Shown: piece after piece, positions 8,583-17,819 of the stretch
Layout: every line of letters starts with the position of its first letter
Numbering within the stretch: position 1 is the first letter of the stretch
Assembly: GCF_011067745.1 (NCBI RefSeq)
Contig: NZ_JAAMPJ010000008.1
Coordinates: forward strand, 248,001 to 312,000
Source of the DNA: Lentzea alba
GTDB taxonomy: Bacteria > Actinomycetota > Actinomycetes > Mycobacteriales > Pseudonocardiaceae
Direction: 5' to 3'
DNA length: 64,000 nucleotides
Program-made: the position numbers and the translations under genes
Notes under the pieces: generated by a model
The model's input: only the letters and a program-made list of their open reading frames with translations
Databases searched by the model: none
What the model was told of the DNA's origin: nothing

Positions 8583-9706
8583 GCGGCGACAAGCCGATCG
8601 AGCTGCCCAGCGAGGCAGAGCTCGCGGAGATGAGCCGGGACGACCTCGTCAAGCTCGGCACCAAGATGGACGGCGTCGAGCTCGTCCACTACGAGGAGAA
8701 GTTCCCGGTTCCCGGCACCCGCGCCGAGCGTCGGGCCCAGCGCACGGTCGCGCTGTGGTTCATGATCTCCGCGCTGTCGGGTCTCGCGTTCCTCGGCGTG
8801 TTCCTGTTCTGGCCGTGGCAGTACGAGGCCCCCTCGAACGAACACGGCCACCTGCTGCACATGCTCTACAACCCGCTGATCGGCCTGTTCCTGGGCCTGT
8901 CGGTGGTGGGTCTGGGCGTGGGCGCGCTGCTCTACACCAAGAAGTTCATCCCCGACGAGCTCGCGGTGCAGCAGCGGCACGACGGCCCGTCGGCCGAGGT
9001 CGACCGCGCCACCCTGGTCGCGGAGCTCGCCGACGCCGGTGAGCGCAGCGGCATCGCCCGCCGCAGCCTGATCAAGCGCACCGCGGGCCTCGGCGCCGGC
9101 GTGCTGGGCCTGGGCGTGGCGGCCGTCCCGCTGGGCGCGCTCATCAAGAACCCGCACTCGGACAGCGAGACCAAGAACTCGCTGTGGCACACCGGCTGGA
9201 AGGCCGAAAAGGGCGAGAAGGTCTACCTCCGTCGCCACACGGGCAACTTCCACGAGGTCTCGCTGGTGCGTCCCGAGGACGTCGAGCCCGGCGGCTTCGA
9301 GACGGTGTTCCCGTTCCGGGAGTCCGAGCGCGACGACGAGCACGCCCTGGTCGCGGCCCTCAAGCGGGCCGACGCGCCGGTCATGCTCATCCGCCTGCGC
9401 CCGAACCAGGCGGTCACCAAGCGAGCCGGTCAGGAAGACTTCAACTTCGGCGACCTGTACGCGTACTCCAAGATCTGCACGCACCTGGGTTGCCCGACGT
9501 CGCTGTTCGAGCAGCAGACCGGTCTGCTGCTCTGCCCGTGCCACCAGTCGCAGTTCGACGTGTTCGAGTACGCCAAGCCGCGGTTCGGTCCGGCAACCCG
9601 TCCTCTGCCCCAGCTTCCGATCACGGTGGACGAAGACGGATACTTGGTTGCCCGCAGCGACTTCATCGAGGCTGTGGGTCCGGCGTTCTGGGAGCGGAAG
9701 TCATGA
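8579..9706 (+). CDS. qcrA: cytochrome bc1 complex Rieske iron-sulfur subunit
   Basis: A 375-residue Rieske protein. Cluster ligands are visible in CTHLGC (Cys300, His302, Cys305) and CPCHQS (Cys319, Cys321, His322). Three hydrophobic segments precede the domain (about 57-77, 97-117 and 165-185), the long membrane form typical of actinobacteria. A cytosolic N-terminal extension of about 55 residues is acidic and polar. Translation is coupled on both sides: ATGA overlaps with qcrC and with qcrB. Confidence 0.96.
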   Translation: MSGDKPIELPSEAELAEMSRDDLVKLGTKMDGVELVHYEEKFPVPGTRAERRAQRTVALWFMISALSGLAFLGVFLFWPWQYEAPSNEHGHLLHMLYNPLIGLFLGLSVVGLGVGALLYTKKFIPDELAVQQRHDGPSAEVDRATLVAELADAGERSGIARRSLIKRTAGLGAGVLGLGVAAVPLGALIKNPHSDSETKNSLWHTGWKAEKGEKVYLRRHTGNFHEVSLVRPEDVEPGGFETVFPFRESERDDEHALVAALKRADAPVMLIRLRPNQAVTKRAGQEDFNFGDLYAYSKICTHLGCPTSLFEQQTGLLLCPCHQSQFDVFEYAKPRFGPATRPLPQLPITVDEDGYLVARSDFIEAVGPAFWERKS

Positions 9707-11367
9707 GTGCCATCACCACGCCGACGAAGCCGGCCAACGCCGCCGCGCGCGTCGCAGGGGCGGCGGCCAACGCTGCCGACGAGCGGTACCACGCGGCCTC
9801 TGGCCTGCGCAAACAGCTGAACAAGGTCTTCCCGACGCACTGGTCGTTCCTGCTCGGTGAGATCGCGCTCTACAGCTTCATCGTGTTGCTGTTGTCGGGC
9901 ACGTACCTCGCCCTGTTCTTCGACCCGTCGATGACCGAGGTCACCTACAACGGCGCGTTCGAGAACCTGCGCGGCATCGAGATGTCGCGCGCGTTCGCCT
10001 CGACGCTCGACATCTCGTTCGAGATCCGCGGTGGCCTGTTCGTCCGCCAGGTGCACCACTGGGCGGCGCTGCTGTTCATGGCCGCGATCGTCGTGCACAT
10101 GTTCCGGATCTTCTTCACCGGCGCGTTCCGCAAGCCGCGTGAGATCAACTGGGTCATCGGCATCGTGCTGTTCATGCTCGGCGCGATCGAGGGCTTCCTC
10201 GGCTACTCGCTGCCGGACGACCTGCTCTCGGGCACCGGCCTCCGCGTGATGGCGGCGCTGCTGATCTCGTTCCCGGTCATCGGCACGTGGCTCAACTGGC
10301 TGATGTTCGGCGGGGAGTTCCCCGGCACGGACATCATCCCGATGCTCTACACCGCGCACATCCTGCTGATCCCGGCGATCATCCTCGGCCTGATCGCGGC
10401 GCACCTCGCGCTGGTCTGGTACCAGAAGCACACGCAGTTCCCGGGCGTGGGCCGCAAGGAGACCAACGTCGTCGGCGTCCGCATCATGCCGGTGTTCGCG
10501 GCCAAGGGCGGCGGCTTCTTCGCCATCGTCGTCGGTGTCATCGCGATCATGGGTGGCGTCTTCCAGATCAACCCCATCTGGAACTTCGGCCCGTACAACC
10601 CCGCGCAGATCTCCGCCGGTTCGCAGCCCGACTGGTACATGGGCTGGACCGACGGCCTGGTCCGCATCTGGCCCGCGTGGGAGTTCTACCTGGGCAACTA
10701 CACGATCCCGGCGCCGTTCCTGCCGTTCATCCTCGGTCTGCCGCTGCTGACCGGCATCGCGGCGGTGTACCCGTGGATCGAGCGCAAGATGACCAAGGAC
10801 TACGCGCACCACAACCTGCTGCAGCGCCCGCGTGACGTCCCCGTCCGCACCGCGCTCGGCTGGATGGCGATCACGTACTTCATGGTCCTGCTGCTCATGG
10901 GCGGCAACGACATCTTCGCGTACCAGTTCGACATCTCGTTGAACCTGACGACGTGGATGGGCCGGATCGGCATGCTGATCCTGCCGCCGATCGCCTACTT
11001 CGTGGCCTACCGCATCTGCATCGGCCTGCAGCGCGGCGACCGCGAGGTGCTGGAGCACGGTGTCGAGACCGGCATCATCAAGCGCCTGCCGCACGGCGAG
11101 TTCATCGAGATCCACCAGCCGCTCGGCCCGGTGGACGACCACGGCCACCCGCTGCCGCTCGCCTACCAGGGCGCGTCGGTGCCGAAGAAGATGAACAAGC
11201 TCGGCTCGGCCGGTCACCCGGTCGCCGGCAGCACGTGGTCGCCGGACCCGGTCGAGGAGACCGTGGCGCTGGAGAACGCGCGCAGGAAGAAGCACGTCTC
11301 CGAGGAGATCAGCGCGGAGGACAAGGCAGGCGAGCTCGCGGGCAAGCCGGCCGACCCGAAGGCCTGA
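9703..11367 (+). CDS. qcrB: cytochrome bc1 complex cytochrome b subunit
   Basis: A 554-residue membrane subunit that holds the two b haems and the menaquinol oxidation site. Eight or more helices are seen, with haem-ligand histidines in VHHWAALLF and VVHMFR and in [13 protein letters not shown]. The quinol-site motif appears as PDWY in place of PEWY. The C-terminal 130 residues are polar and rich in charged residues, the long cytosolic tail of actinobacterial QcrB. ATG overlaps the qcrA stop. A very strong hairpin follows the stop. Confidence 0.96.
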   Translation: MSAITTPTKPANAAARVAGAAANAADERYHAASGLRKQLNKVFPTHWSFLLGEIALYSFIVLLLSGTYLALFFDPSMTEVTYNGAFENLRGIEMSRAFASTLDISFEIRGGLFVRQVHHWAALLFMAAIVVHMFRIFFTGAFRKPREINWVIGIVLFMLGAIEGFLGYSLPDDLLSGTGLRVMAALLISFPVIGTWLNWLMFGGEFPGTDIIPMLYTAHILLIPAIILGLIAAHLALVWYQKHTQFPGVGRKETNVVGVRIMPVFAAKGGGFFAIVVGVIAIMGGVFQINPIWNFGPYNPAQISAGSQPDWYMGWTDGLVRIWPAWEFYLGNYTIPAPFLPFILGLPLLTGIAAVYPWIERKMTKDYAHHNLLQRPRDVPVRTALGWMAITYFMVLLLMGGNDIFAYQFDISLNLTTWMGRIGMLILPPIAYFVAYRICIGLQRGDREVLEHGVETGIIKRLPHGEFIEIHQPLGPVDDHGHPLPLAYQGASVPKKMNKLGSAGHPVAGSTWSPDPVEETVALENARRKKHVSEEISAEDKAGELAGKPADPKA

Positions 11368-11376
11368 CCTTCAGCT

Positions 11377-11425
11377 GGACAAGCGAAAGGCCCCCGTGAA
11401 CTTCACGGGGGCCTTTCGCTTGTCC
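11377..11425. terminator. bidirectional terminator after qcrB
   Basis: Perfect 24-base inverted repeat (11377-11400 and 11402-11425), between the qcrB stop and the convergent small regulator gene. Confidence 0.9.
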
Positions 11426-11429
11426 GGAC

Positions 11430-11717
11430 TTACTGGGCGTCGTCGAGGCCGATGGCGAACGCGGCCTCGTCGTCGCGCTTCGAGTAGCTGCGGAAGGCGA
11501 TGTGCGTGTCGGTGTTCAGCACACCCGCGACCTTGCTGATCTTGCCGGGCACCAGCGCGGCGAGGTCCTCGTGCTTGCTGACCCGCACCAGCGCGATCAG
11601 GTCCACGTCACCTGCGCAGGAGTACACCTCCGTGACTCCGTCGATGTCGGCGATCTCCTGCGCGGCCTCGGGAATGCGTTCGGCGGCGGCCTGGATCAGC
11701 ACGATGGCGGTGACCAC
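11430..11717 (-). CDS. stand-alone Lrp/AsnC ligand-binding (RAM) domain protein
   Basis: A 95-residue protein with the alpha-beta RAM fold pattern and no helix-turn-helix: strand AIVLIQA, helix RIPEAAQEIADIDGV, then strands VYSCAGDVDLIALVRV and the closing VLNTDTHIAFRSY. Stand-alone RAM proteins form ring oligomers that bind small molecules, often amino acids, and modulate other regulators. Start GTG with GAGGAGG five bases upstream. It is the neighbour of qcrB in related actinomycetes, but its ligand is unknown. Confidence 0.85.
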   Translation of the reverse strand: MVTAIVLIQAAAERIPEAAQEIADIDGVTEVYSCAGDVDLIALVRVSKHEDLAALVPGKISKVAGVLNTDTHIAFRSYSKRDDEAAFAIGLDDAQ

Positions 11718-11868
11718 GGCGTCCTCCTCGGGGTTTCTGCACGGGTGTCCAAAGCACTCGTAGTCTGCCCTACCGGCCGCCCAGCTGATTCACAGCTCGC
11801 GCAGAGCGTCCGCACAACTTCGCTCATTACGTTCCGTGTTCACCTGTTCCCGAACAGTGAGGAATGTG

Positions 11869-12675
11869 ATGGACAACGACGATGAGCTCGTCGGCCGCGT
11901 GCTGGGCCGGCGGCAGGCTCTCGCCCTGCTCGGCATGTCCGGTGTGGCGCTGGCCGTCGCGGGCTCGACCGGTGTCGCCCAAGCCGATCCCGCCGACTGC
12001 GTGGACTGCGTCGTCCGGCCGGAGATGACGGAGGGCCCGTACTACGTCGACGAGCGGCTGAACCGGTCGGACATCCGTGAGGACACCTCCACCGGCGTGG
12101 TGGCGGAGGGTGCCACGTTCGCGCTGGCCCTGCGCGTGCTCCAAGTCGCCGACGGTCGGTGCACGCCGCTGAAGGACGCGGTGGTCGACGTCTGGCACTG
12201 CGACGCGTCAGGCCTCTACTCGGACGTGCCGCGGGAAGGCACCGACGGGCGGAACTTCCTGCGCGGGTACCAGGCCAGCGACCGGGCCGGGTGGGCGCGG
12301 TTCACCACCGTCCTGCCCGGTTGGTATCGCGGCCGCACCGTGCACATTCACGTGAAGGTCCAGACGACCGGCACGGACGGCAACCCGTACGAGTTCACCT
12401 CGCAGCTGTACTTCACCGAGGAGTTCAAGGCGGGCTACCTGGCGGCGGCGCCGTACGCGGCCAAGGGAACGCCGGACACCACCAACGCGCAGGACGGCAT
12501 CTACAGCGCGAACGGCGTCGGCGACCAGATGCTGCTGCGGCCGAACCGGCGCGGGCGTGGATACGCGGCGACCTTCACCGTCGGGTTGGACCTGTCCGAC
12601 ACCGCGGTGGGCGACGACGACAGTCCGCAGGGCGGCCCTGGTGGCCCGCCTCCGGGTGAGCCGCCGGTGGCCTGA
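11869..12675 (+). CDS. Tat-exported intradiol ring-cleavage dioxygenase family protein
   Basis: A 268-residue protein with a twin-arginine-type leader (GRRQALALLGMSGVALAVAG) and an intradiol dioxygenase domain. The four expected Fe(III) ligands are visible: Tyr in GPYYVD, Tyr in GWYRG, and two His in TVHIHV. The family opens catechol-type rings between the hydroxyls; the exported branch has poorly known substrates. The ATG at 11869 has GTGAGG upstream. The tail is proline- and glycine-rich and probably disordered. It stands alone between opposite-strand genes, with no catechol pathway nearby. Confidence 0.86.
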   Translation: MDNDDELVGRVLGRRQALALLGMSGVALAVAGSTGVAQADPADCVDCVVRPEMTEGPYYVDERLNRSDIREDTSTGVVAEGATFALALRVLQVADGRCTPLKDAVVDVWHCDASGLYSDVPREGTDGRNFLRGYQASDRAGWARFTTVLPGWYRGRTVHIHVKVQTTGTDGNPYEFTSQLYFTEEFKAGYLAAAPYAAKGTPDTTNAQDGIYSANGVGDQMLLRPNRRGRGYAATFTVGLDLSDTAVGDDDSPQGGPGGPPPGEPPVA

Positions 12676-12728
12676 CGGCCCTGTTTTTAGACGGCCTGGT
12701 TTTCAGTTGTGTGCGGGCGCTCGCCTCC

Positions 12729-14429
12729 TCAGTTCCACCGGTCGTGCAGGGGGCGGGCGCCCGCTGCCTGTTCTGCCCACGGCACCCACGCCGCCGCGGC
12801 ACCGGCGGGGGACGACCACGGCACGTCCGCGTACACCAGGCGGGTACCGGGCTGGTCCAGCCAGCGCAGGACCACGCCGGTCTCCTCGGGCGGCGCGCCG
12901 CGGAGCGGGCCCGCGGTGGGCACGACCGTCTCGGCCGAGGCGACCAGGGCGTCGACCACCGGCATCGGGCGGGTGCCGCGGCGGGCGATGCCGGCCGAAG
13001 CCAGCCGGCCGTAGCGCACCACGGAGAACTCCCAGCCGCCCTCCCGGTCGGGGCGGGCGGCCACGAGTTGGGGCAGAGCGGCCAGGGCGGCCAGACGCTG
13101 GGCGCGGTCGAGGGAGCGGACCAGGCCTGCCAGGCGGTCGCGGCGGCGGGCGGCCTCCTCGAAGCGCTCGGCTGAGGCCAGGCCGCCGAGCTGGCTGATG
13201 AGGGTGCGCAACGGGTCGGCGCTGCGGCCCACGACGAGGTCCTGCACGGCCACCACGGCAGGGGAGTACTCGTCGACTGTCTGGCGGCCGGCGCAGGGGG
13301 CCTGGCAACGGTCCAGTTCGGCCAAGGCGCAGGGGGACGCGCGCTGGTTCGTCGCGGGGATCTTGATGGTGCAGGAGCGCAGCGGTACGGCGTCGAGCAG
13401 CGCGTCCGCCACCGACTCTGCTGCCTGGCGGGTGCGGAACGGGCCCAGCGCGCCGTCGCGCGGGTTCCTGACCATCGAGAGGCGGGGGAAGGGCTCGTCG
13501 GTGAGCACCAGCCACCACGCGTGATGCGGGTTCTTGGAGCGACGGTTGTAGGCGGGACGGTGTGCGCGGAGCAGCCGCAGCTCCCGCACTTCGGCTTCCA
13601 GCGAGTGGGCGCATTCCACGGCGTCGACGCGGACGGCGAGAGCGACCATCTCGCGCAGCCTGCGGCGGCCTTCGCTGGCGGTGAAGTACTGCCGCACCCG
13701 GCGGCGCAGGTCTGACGCGGTGCCCACGTAGAGCACCTCTTCCTTGGGGCCGCGGAAGAGGTAGACGCCCGGTTTGGACGGCAGATGGGCGGCCAGGGAG
13801 CGCTTGCGGCGTTGTTCCGGCGTCACCTCAGGCAGGTACGCCAGCAGCTCCTCCAGGGAGTGCACGCCGACGTTGCCGACGCGCTCCAGCAGTGCGTGCA
13901 GCACCTCGACCGTCGTCCGCGCGTCGGCCAGGGCGCGGTGTGTGGGTTTGGTAGAGGTGTGGAAGAGGTCGGACAGGGCGGAGAGCCGGCACGACGGCGC
14001 CTCGTCGCGGCTCAGCACGCGGCGGGCGAGCTTCACCGTGCAGACCACCGACGGTTTCGGCCACCGGTAGCCCTGCCGCTCGCAGGCCGCCTTGAGGAAG
14101 CTGATGTCGAAGCCGGAGTTGTGCGCCACCAGCACCGCTCCCGCCGCGAACTCCAGGAACGCGGGCAGCACCGTCTCCAGGCGGGGCGCGCCCGTCACCA
14201 TCAGCTGCGTGATGCCGGTCAGTTGCGCCACCAGGGGAGGGATGCCGCGTTCGGGGTCGACGAGCGTGGCGAACTCGCCGAGCACCTCGCCCGCGCGCAC
14301 CTTCACCGCGCCGATCTCGGTGATCGCGTCCTCCTCGGCACTCCCGCCCGTCGTCTCCAGGTCGAAGACGACGAACGTCGTGTCGCGCAGGGGCGTGCCG
14401 AGCTCGTCGAAGGACAGTTGACCGGTCAC
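12729..14429 (-). CDS. DEDDh 3'-5' exonuclease fused to a GIY-YIG nuclease domain
   Basis: A 566-residue fusion. The N-terminal epsilon-type exonuclease (about 18-185) shows FDLETTG (Asp23, Glu25), HNSGFD and HRALADA. The GIY-YIG domain (about 215-300) shows PGVYLF and VLYVGTASDLRRRV, as in UvrC and Cho. A UvrC-like central region with SPCALAELDRCQAPC follows. M. tuberculosis Rv2191 has this architecture, and a role in excision-type DNA repair is likely. The start is set at GTG 14429 because a damage-type promoter ends seven bases before it; a TTG 30 bases further up would lie inside the promoter. Confidence 0.88.
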   Translation of the reverse strand: MTGQLSFDELGTPLRDTTFVVFDLETTGGSAEEDAITEIGAVKVRAGEVLGEFATLVDPERGIPPLVAQLTGITQLMVTGAPRLETVLPAFLEFAAGAVLVAHNSGFDISFLKAACERQGYRWPKPSVVCTVKLARRVLSRDEAPSCRLSALSDLFHTSTKPTHRALADARTTVEVLHALLERVGNVGVHSLEELLAYLPEVTPEQRRKRSLAAHLPSKPGVYLFRGPKEEVLYVGTASDLRRRVRQYFTASEGRRRLREMVALAVRVDAVECAHSLEAEVRELRLLRAHRPAYNRRSKNPHHAWWLVLTDEPFPRLSMVRNPRDGALGPFRTRQAAESVADALLDAVPLRSCTIKIPATNQRASPCALAELDRCQAPCAGRQTVDEYSPAVVAVQDLVVGRSADPLRTLISQLGGLASAERFEEAARRRDRLAGLVRSLDRAQRLAALAALPQLVAARPDREGGWEFSVVRYGRLASAGIARRGTRPMPVVDALVASAETVVPTAGPLRGAPPEETGVVLRWLDQPGTRLVYADVPWSSPAGAAAAWVPWAEQAAGARPLHDRWN

Positions 14430-14436
14430 CGCGCTG

Positions 14437-14459
14437 ACGTTAGCGACGGGGTCTGACAA
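14437..14459 (-). promoter_or_regulatory. PafBC/RecA-NDp-type promoter of the exonuclease gene
   Basis: On the minus strand TTGTCAGAC (14459-14451), then eight bases, then TAACGT (14442-14437), and seven bases to GTG 14429. This fits the published mycobacterial consensus TTGTCRGTG-N8-TANNNT for LexA-independent damage induction. Confidence 0.8.
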
Positions 14460-14588
14460 TTTTCGGTGGTGATCTTTCGAGCTGCTCTGACCTGCGGTTG
14501 CTCCATTGGAGTGGCGGGCGGGTGATCTTTTCCAGATCGTTGTTCCGAAGGGCGGTCACGTCCGTGCGCTGCTCAAGCACGAGGGCTC

Positions 14589-14594
14589 TAGCCT
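14589..14594 (+). promoter_or_regulatory. -10 hexamer, leaderless NYN-domain gene
   Basis: TAGCCT with six bases before the GTG at 14601. Confidence 0.6.
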
Positions 14595-14600
14595 GTTGGG

Positions 14601-15947
14601 GTGCCAGACCCGATGCCCGAGCCCGAGTTCGACCAGCCTGCCGAGGAGGTAGGCGAGTCCGCTGTGGACTGGTCGGCCCTGCCGGAGCCGTTGCGGGTGA
14701 GGCTGGCGGAGTTGGGCGCCGACGCGCTGGGCGAGATGGCGAAGGTCGACGTGCCGCAGCACCTGCGGCCGGTCGCGAAGTTCGCGCCCACCAAACGCGC
14801 GCGGCTCGGTGGCGCGCAGGTCGTGGCGGGTCTGCGGGGCTCGGCGAACTTCCGCACCGCCGTCGTGGAGTGGTTGCGCAAGAACAGGCCGTCGACGCTG
14901 GAGGTGACGTCGCCGGACCCGGTGACGGCCGCCGCGGCGGCGGTGCTGACCGGTGACGACGTCGCGCCGCACTACGTGGAGCTAGTGTCGCGACGGGTCG
15001 GCGACGCGACGCTGCGGGCCGAACGCGACGCCGCGGTGATCCGCTCGGAACGGCTCGAAGGCGAACTGGAGCGGCTCCGGACCGAACGCAGCCAGCTCGA
15101 CGGCGCCGCCGAACGGATCCGCGCGGACGCCGAGATCGAGCTGGAACGCCTGCGCAAGCGGTTGCGCGAGCAGGGCGTGAAACTGCGCGAGGCCAAGGAC
15201 GCCGCCGAGGCCGCGGCCGCCGAGGTCGAACGGGTCCAGGTGCGCACCGCGGACGAGGTCAAACGCCTCACCGCCGAGCGCGACCGGGAGCGCGAACGGG
15301 CCGAGGCCGAGCGGGGCAAGGCACAACGGGCGATCGCGGACGCCGAGGTCGCCCGGCAGTCCGCCCGAGAGGCCCGGCAGGCGGACGAGGTGCGGCTCGC
15401 GTTGCTCGTGGACACCCTCGACGGCGCCGTGACGGGCCTGCGCCGCGAACTGGCCCTGGGGGGCGGCAGCGGCCCACGTCCCGCCGACCTCGTGCGGGGA
15501 GCCAGCGCGTCGCAGGGGGCCGTGGGACGGGTGGAGGACCCCGCGGCGCTCGACCGGCTGTTGGCGTTGCCGGCGGTGCACCTGGTGGTGGACGGCTACA
15601 ACGTCACGAAGACCGGCTATCCGGAGTTGTCGCTGTCGGACCAGCGCGATCGGCTCGTGCATCAGCTGGCCGTGCTGGCGGCGCGCACAGGGGCAGAAGT
15701 GACGTTGGTGTTCGACGGCGCTGGGGTGGTGGCCGTGCCCGCAGCGGCGCCTCGTGGCGTGCGCGTGCTTTTCAGCGACCCCGGTGTTCTGGCTGACGAC
15801 GTGATCCGTGCGCTGGTCACCGCGGAGCCGGAGGGGCGGCCCGTGGTGGTGGTGACCTCGGACCGAGCGGTTGCGGACTCGGTGCGCCGACGTGGTGCGC
15901 ACCCGGTGCCGTCCGCAGTGTTGCTGGCCCGTCTCGGGCGCGTTTGA
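14601..15947 (+). CDS. NYN-domain (YacP-like) putative RNA nuclease with coiled coil
   Basis: A 448-residue protein in three parts: an N-terminal helical region (1-125), a long charged coiled coil (about 135-275, rich in Glu, Arg and Ala heptads), and a C-terminal NYN/PIN-like domain (about 320-448). The NYN core shows VVDGYNV near residue 331, LVFDGAG, and VVTSDRAVADSV, which supply the acidic residues used in Mg-dependent RNA cleavage. The likely role is RNA processing or decay. The GTG start is set by a -10 hexamer six bases upstream. Divergent from the exonuclease gene. Confidence 0.82.
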   Translation: MPDPMPEPEFDQPAEEVGESAVDWSALPEPLRVRLAELGADALGEMAKVDVPQHLRPVAKFAPTKRARLGGAQVVAGLRGSANFRTAVVEWLRKNRPSTLEVTSPDPVTAAAAAVLTGDDVAPHYVELVSRRVGDATLRAERDAAVIRSERLEGELERLRTERSQLDGAAERIRADAEIELERLRKRLREQGVKLREAKDAAEAAAAEVERVQVRTADEVKRLTAERDRERERAEAERGKAQRAIADAEVARQSAREARQADEVRLALLVDTLDGAVTGLRRELALGGGSGPRPADLVRGASASQGAVGRVEDPAALDRLLALPAVHLVVDGYNVTKTGYPELSLSDQRDRLVHQLAVLAARTGAEVTLVFDGAGVVAVPAAAPRGVRVLFSDPGVLADDVIRALVTAEPEGRPVVVVTSDRAVADSVRRRGAHPVPSAVLLARLGRV

Positions 15948-16014
15948 TCACCCGGTAGCCTGACGCCCGTCGATCTTGACGGTGTTGTTCTCGCGAAGGG
16001 GATCGGCGACCTCT

Positions 16015-17016
16015 ATGTCGCTCAAACTCACCCGTGGTTTTCTGGTTGTAGTGCTGCTCGCGGCCATGCCCGCCGTTTCTTCAGCCGCCCAGCCGGCTGA
16101 TCCGGCGCGCCAGTACGCCGATCTGACGGCGCAGGCGACGAAGCTCAACGAGGAAGTCCTGCGTGCGCAGGAGGATCTCGTCCAGCGGAGGGCCGAACTC
16201 GACCGGGCGACCGGGACCGTTGCGGCGGCGCAGCAGATCGAGCGGCAGGCCAAGGCCGACGAGGGTGACTTCCAGAGCCAGGTCGACCTGATCGCCCAGG
16301 CCTCGTTCGAGGGCGCGCGGTTCAACCAGCTGTCGGCGCTGCTCGTCGCGGACTCGCAGCAGGACTTCCTGAACCGCCTCGAGATGATGCGGATGCTGGC
16401 CGCGGACAAGGCGGAGTCGCTGGCGCGGCTCTCCGGCGCGGTGGAGAAGGCCCGGCAGGCGCACCAGGTGGCGGAAGAGGCGCGCACCCGTGCCGCTGAG
16501 GCCGCCGCGGCCGCCGAGAAGCTCAAGGCCGACCTGGACGCGCGCAACCAGGCGTTGCAGGCCCAGATCACCGAGGTGCGGGCGGCCCTCACCCGGCTGC
16601 CGGCGCCGGTCACCGCGCAACTGCGCGATCCGGGCGACCGGTCGGCGATCAGCGTGCCCGCCGGGACCGCGGGGATCGCGCTGACGTTTGCACTGGCGCG
16701 CCGCGGCGACGCCTACCGCTACGGCGGCACCGGACCGAACGAGTGGGACTGCGCCGGGCTGACGATGAAGGCCTACGCGGCAGCCGGGTTCTCGATTCCG
16801 CGCACCTCCGGTGGACAGGCCGGCGTCGGACGCGTCGTGACCCGTCCCGAGATCCGTGCGGGCGACCTGATCATCTACTACTCGAGCCGGTCGCACGTCG
16901 CCATGGCGGTCGACAACGCCAGGGCCGTGCACGCCTCGACTGAAGGTCAGCCCGTGAAGATCGCACCGATCGACGCCATCGGGCCCATCGCGACCATTCG
17001 GCGCATTGAGGGCTAG
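16015..17016 (+). CDS. NlpC/P60 peptidoglycan endopeptidase, RipC-like
   Basis: Secreted hydrolase that cuts between D-Glu and the third residue of stem peptides. The 333-residue product has a Sec signal peptide (first 24 or so residues, ending VSSA), a long coiled coil (about 30-190) and a C-terminal NlpC/P60 domain with catalytic Cys246 (WDCAGLT) and His294 (RSHVAM). The coiled coil followed by NlpC/P60 matches mycobacterial RipC (Rv2190c), which occupies the same map position and is controlled by FtsEX through that coiled coil. ATG 16015 has GAAGGGG upstream. Its TAG stop forms part of the next gene's -10 box. Confidence 0.88.
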   Translation: MSLKLTRGFLVVVLLAAMPAVSSAAQPADPARQYADLTAQATKLNEEVLRAQEDLVQRRAELDRATGTVAAAQQIERQAKADEGDFQSQVDLIAQASFEGARFNQLSALLVADSQQDFLNRLEMMRMLAADKAESLARLSGAVEKARQAHQVAEEARTRAAEAAAAAEKLKADLDARNQALQAQITEVRAALTRLPAPVTAQLRDPGDRSAISVPAGTAGIALTFALARRGDAYRYGGTGPNEWDCAGLTMKAYAAAGFSIPRTSGGQAGVGRVVTRPEIRAGDLIIYYSSRSHVAMAVDNARAVHASTEGQPVKIAPIDAIGPIATIRRIEG

Positions 17017-17019
17017 CGT
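17014..17019 (+). promoter_or_regulatory. -10 hexamer overlapping a stop codon
   Basis: TAGCGT, whose TAG is also the stop of the NlpC/P60 gene; seven bases to the GTG at 17027. Confidence 0.6.
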
Positions 17020-17026
17020 TGCGCCG

Positions 17027-17809
17027 GTGAAGCACCTCCGGACGTTGATGGCGGTCACCATCGCCATGACGTTCCTGCTGGGCCTCAGCATTGCAATGCG
17101 GCCCGTTGAGTTGCGGTCGACTGAAACGGTCCATTGCAAAGAGGCTGTTCAGAGGGTTGCGACCGGCAGTGTGACGAGCAGTTCGTGTGACGCCGAGCTG
17201 GCTGGCCGGTTGTCGGGGTTGCTGGACGAATCGGTGCGCGGGGTCGCCGATATATTGGATATCAGCTGGGCGAAGCGGGTCGACGTCGTCGTTCCGGCGT
17301 CCGATTCGGAACTGGTGTCGCTCGTCGGACCGGCCTTCGCGGACATGGCCGGGATCGCGATTCGCGACGGTTCCGGGCAGCGCGTGGTCATCAACCGGGT
17401 GCGTGCGGCGTCGTTGTCGGACATGGAGTTGCGCGTGCTGTTGCGGCACGAGATCACGCACGTCGCGACGCGTGACCTGACGTCGGACTCGGCGCCGCTG
17501 TGGCTGGTGGAGGGGTTCGCGGACTGGGTGGCGTTCCACGGGCTGGGGCTCTCGCTGCGCCAGGCCGCGCCGAAGCTCACCTCGGACGTCTCGGCGCTGC
17601 CCGCGGACTTCGGCGGCCCCGGACGCGACCTGGCCTACCAGCAGGCGTACTCGATCATGGTCTACCTGGAGTCACGGCTGGGGGAGCGCGGTGTCGTGGA
17701 CTTCTTCCTCCAGCACGCGGCGATGTCCGCTGTGGACCCCGGCCCAGGAAGAACGAGCGCGATCGACCTGGCGGGCTGGCGCGAGTTCCTGAAAACGAGC
17801 ATCGGATAG
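17027..17809 (+). CDS. membrane-anchored HEXXH metallopeptidase (peptidase-MA-like)
   Basis: A 260-residue protein with one N-terminal membrane or signal helix (about 5-25), so the body faces outward. The zinc site is visible as HEITH (His141, Glu142, His145) followed 17 residues later by Glu162 in VEGFADW, the gluzincin arrangement. The substrate is unknown; position between a RipC-like hydrolase and pimB' suggests envelope work. A leaderless GTG start is implied. The gene holds an exact ATAT element at 17249-17262, which encodes ADILDI with a rare ATA codon. Confidence 0.78.
   Translation: MKHLRTLMAVTIAMTFLLGLSIAMRPVELRSTETVHCKEAVQRVATGSVTSSSCDAELAGRLSGLLDESVRGVADILDISWAKRVDVVVPASDSELVSLVGPAFADMAGIAIRDGSGQRVVINRVRAASLSDMELRVLLRHEITHVATRDLTSDSAPLWLVEGFADWVAFHGLGLSLRQAAPKLTSDVSALPADFGGPGRDLAYQQAYSIMVYLESRLGERGVVDFFLQHAAMSAVDPGPGRTSAIDLAGWREFLKTSIG
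17246..17266 (+). repeat. ATAT element inside the metallopeptidase gene
   Basis: 17249-17262 is an exact GATATATTGGATAT. The 18 bases 17246-17263 recur identically, on the other strand and in the same reading frame, within idsA2 (40400-40383). Confidence 0.85.
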
Positions 17810-17812
17810 CGT
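17807..17812 (+). promoter_or_regulatory. -10 hexamer of pimB', overlapping a stop codon
   Basis: TAGCGT; TAG is the stop of the metallopeptidase gene. Seven bases to the GTG at 17820. Confidence 0.6.
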
Positions 17813-17819
17813 TGGGTTC

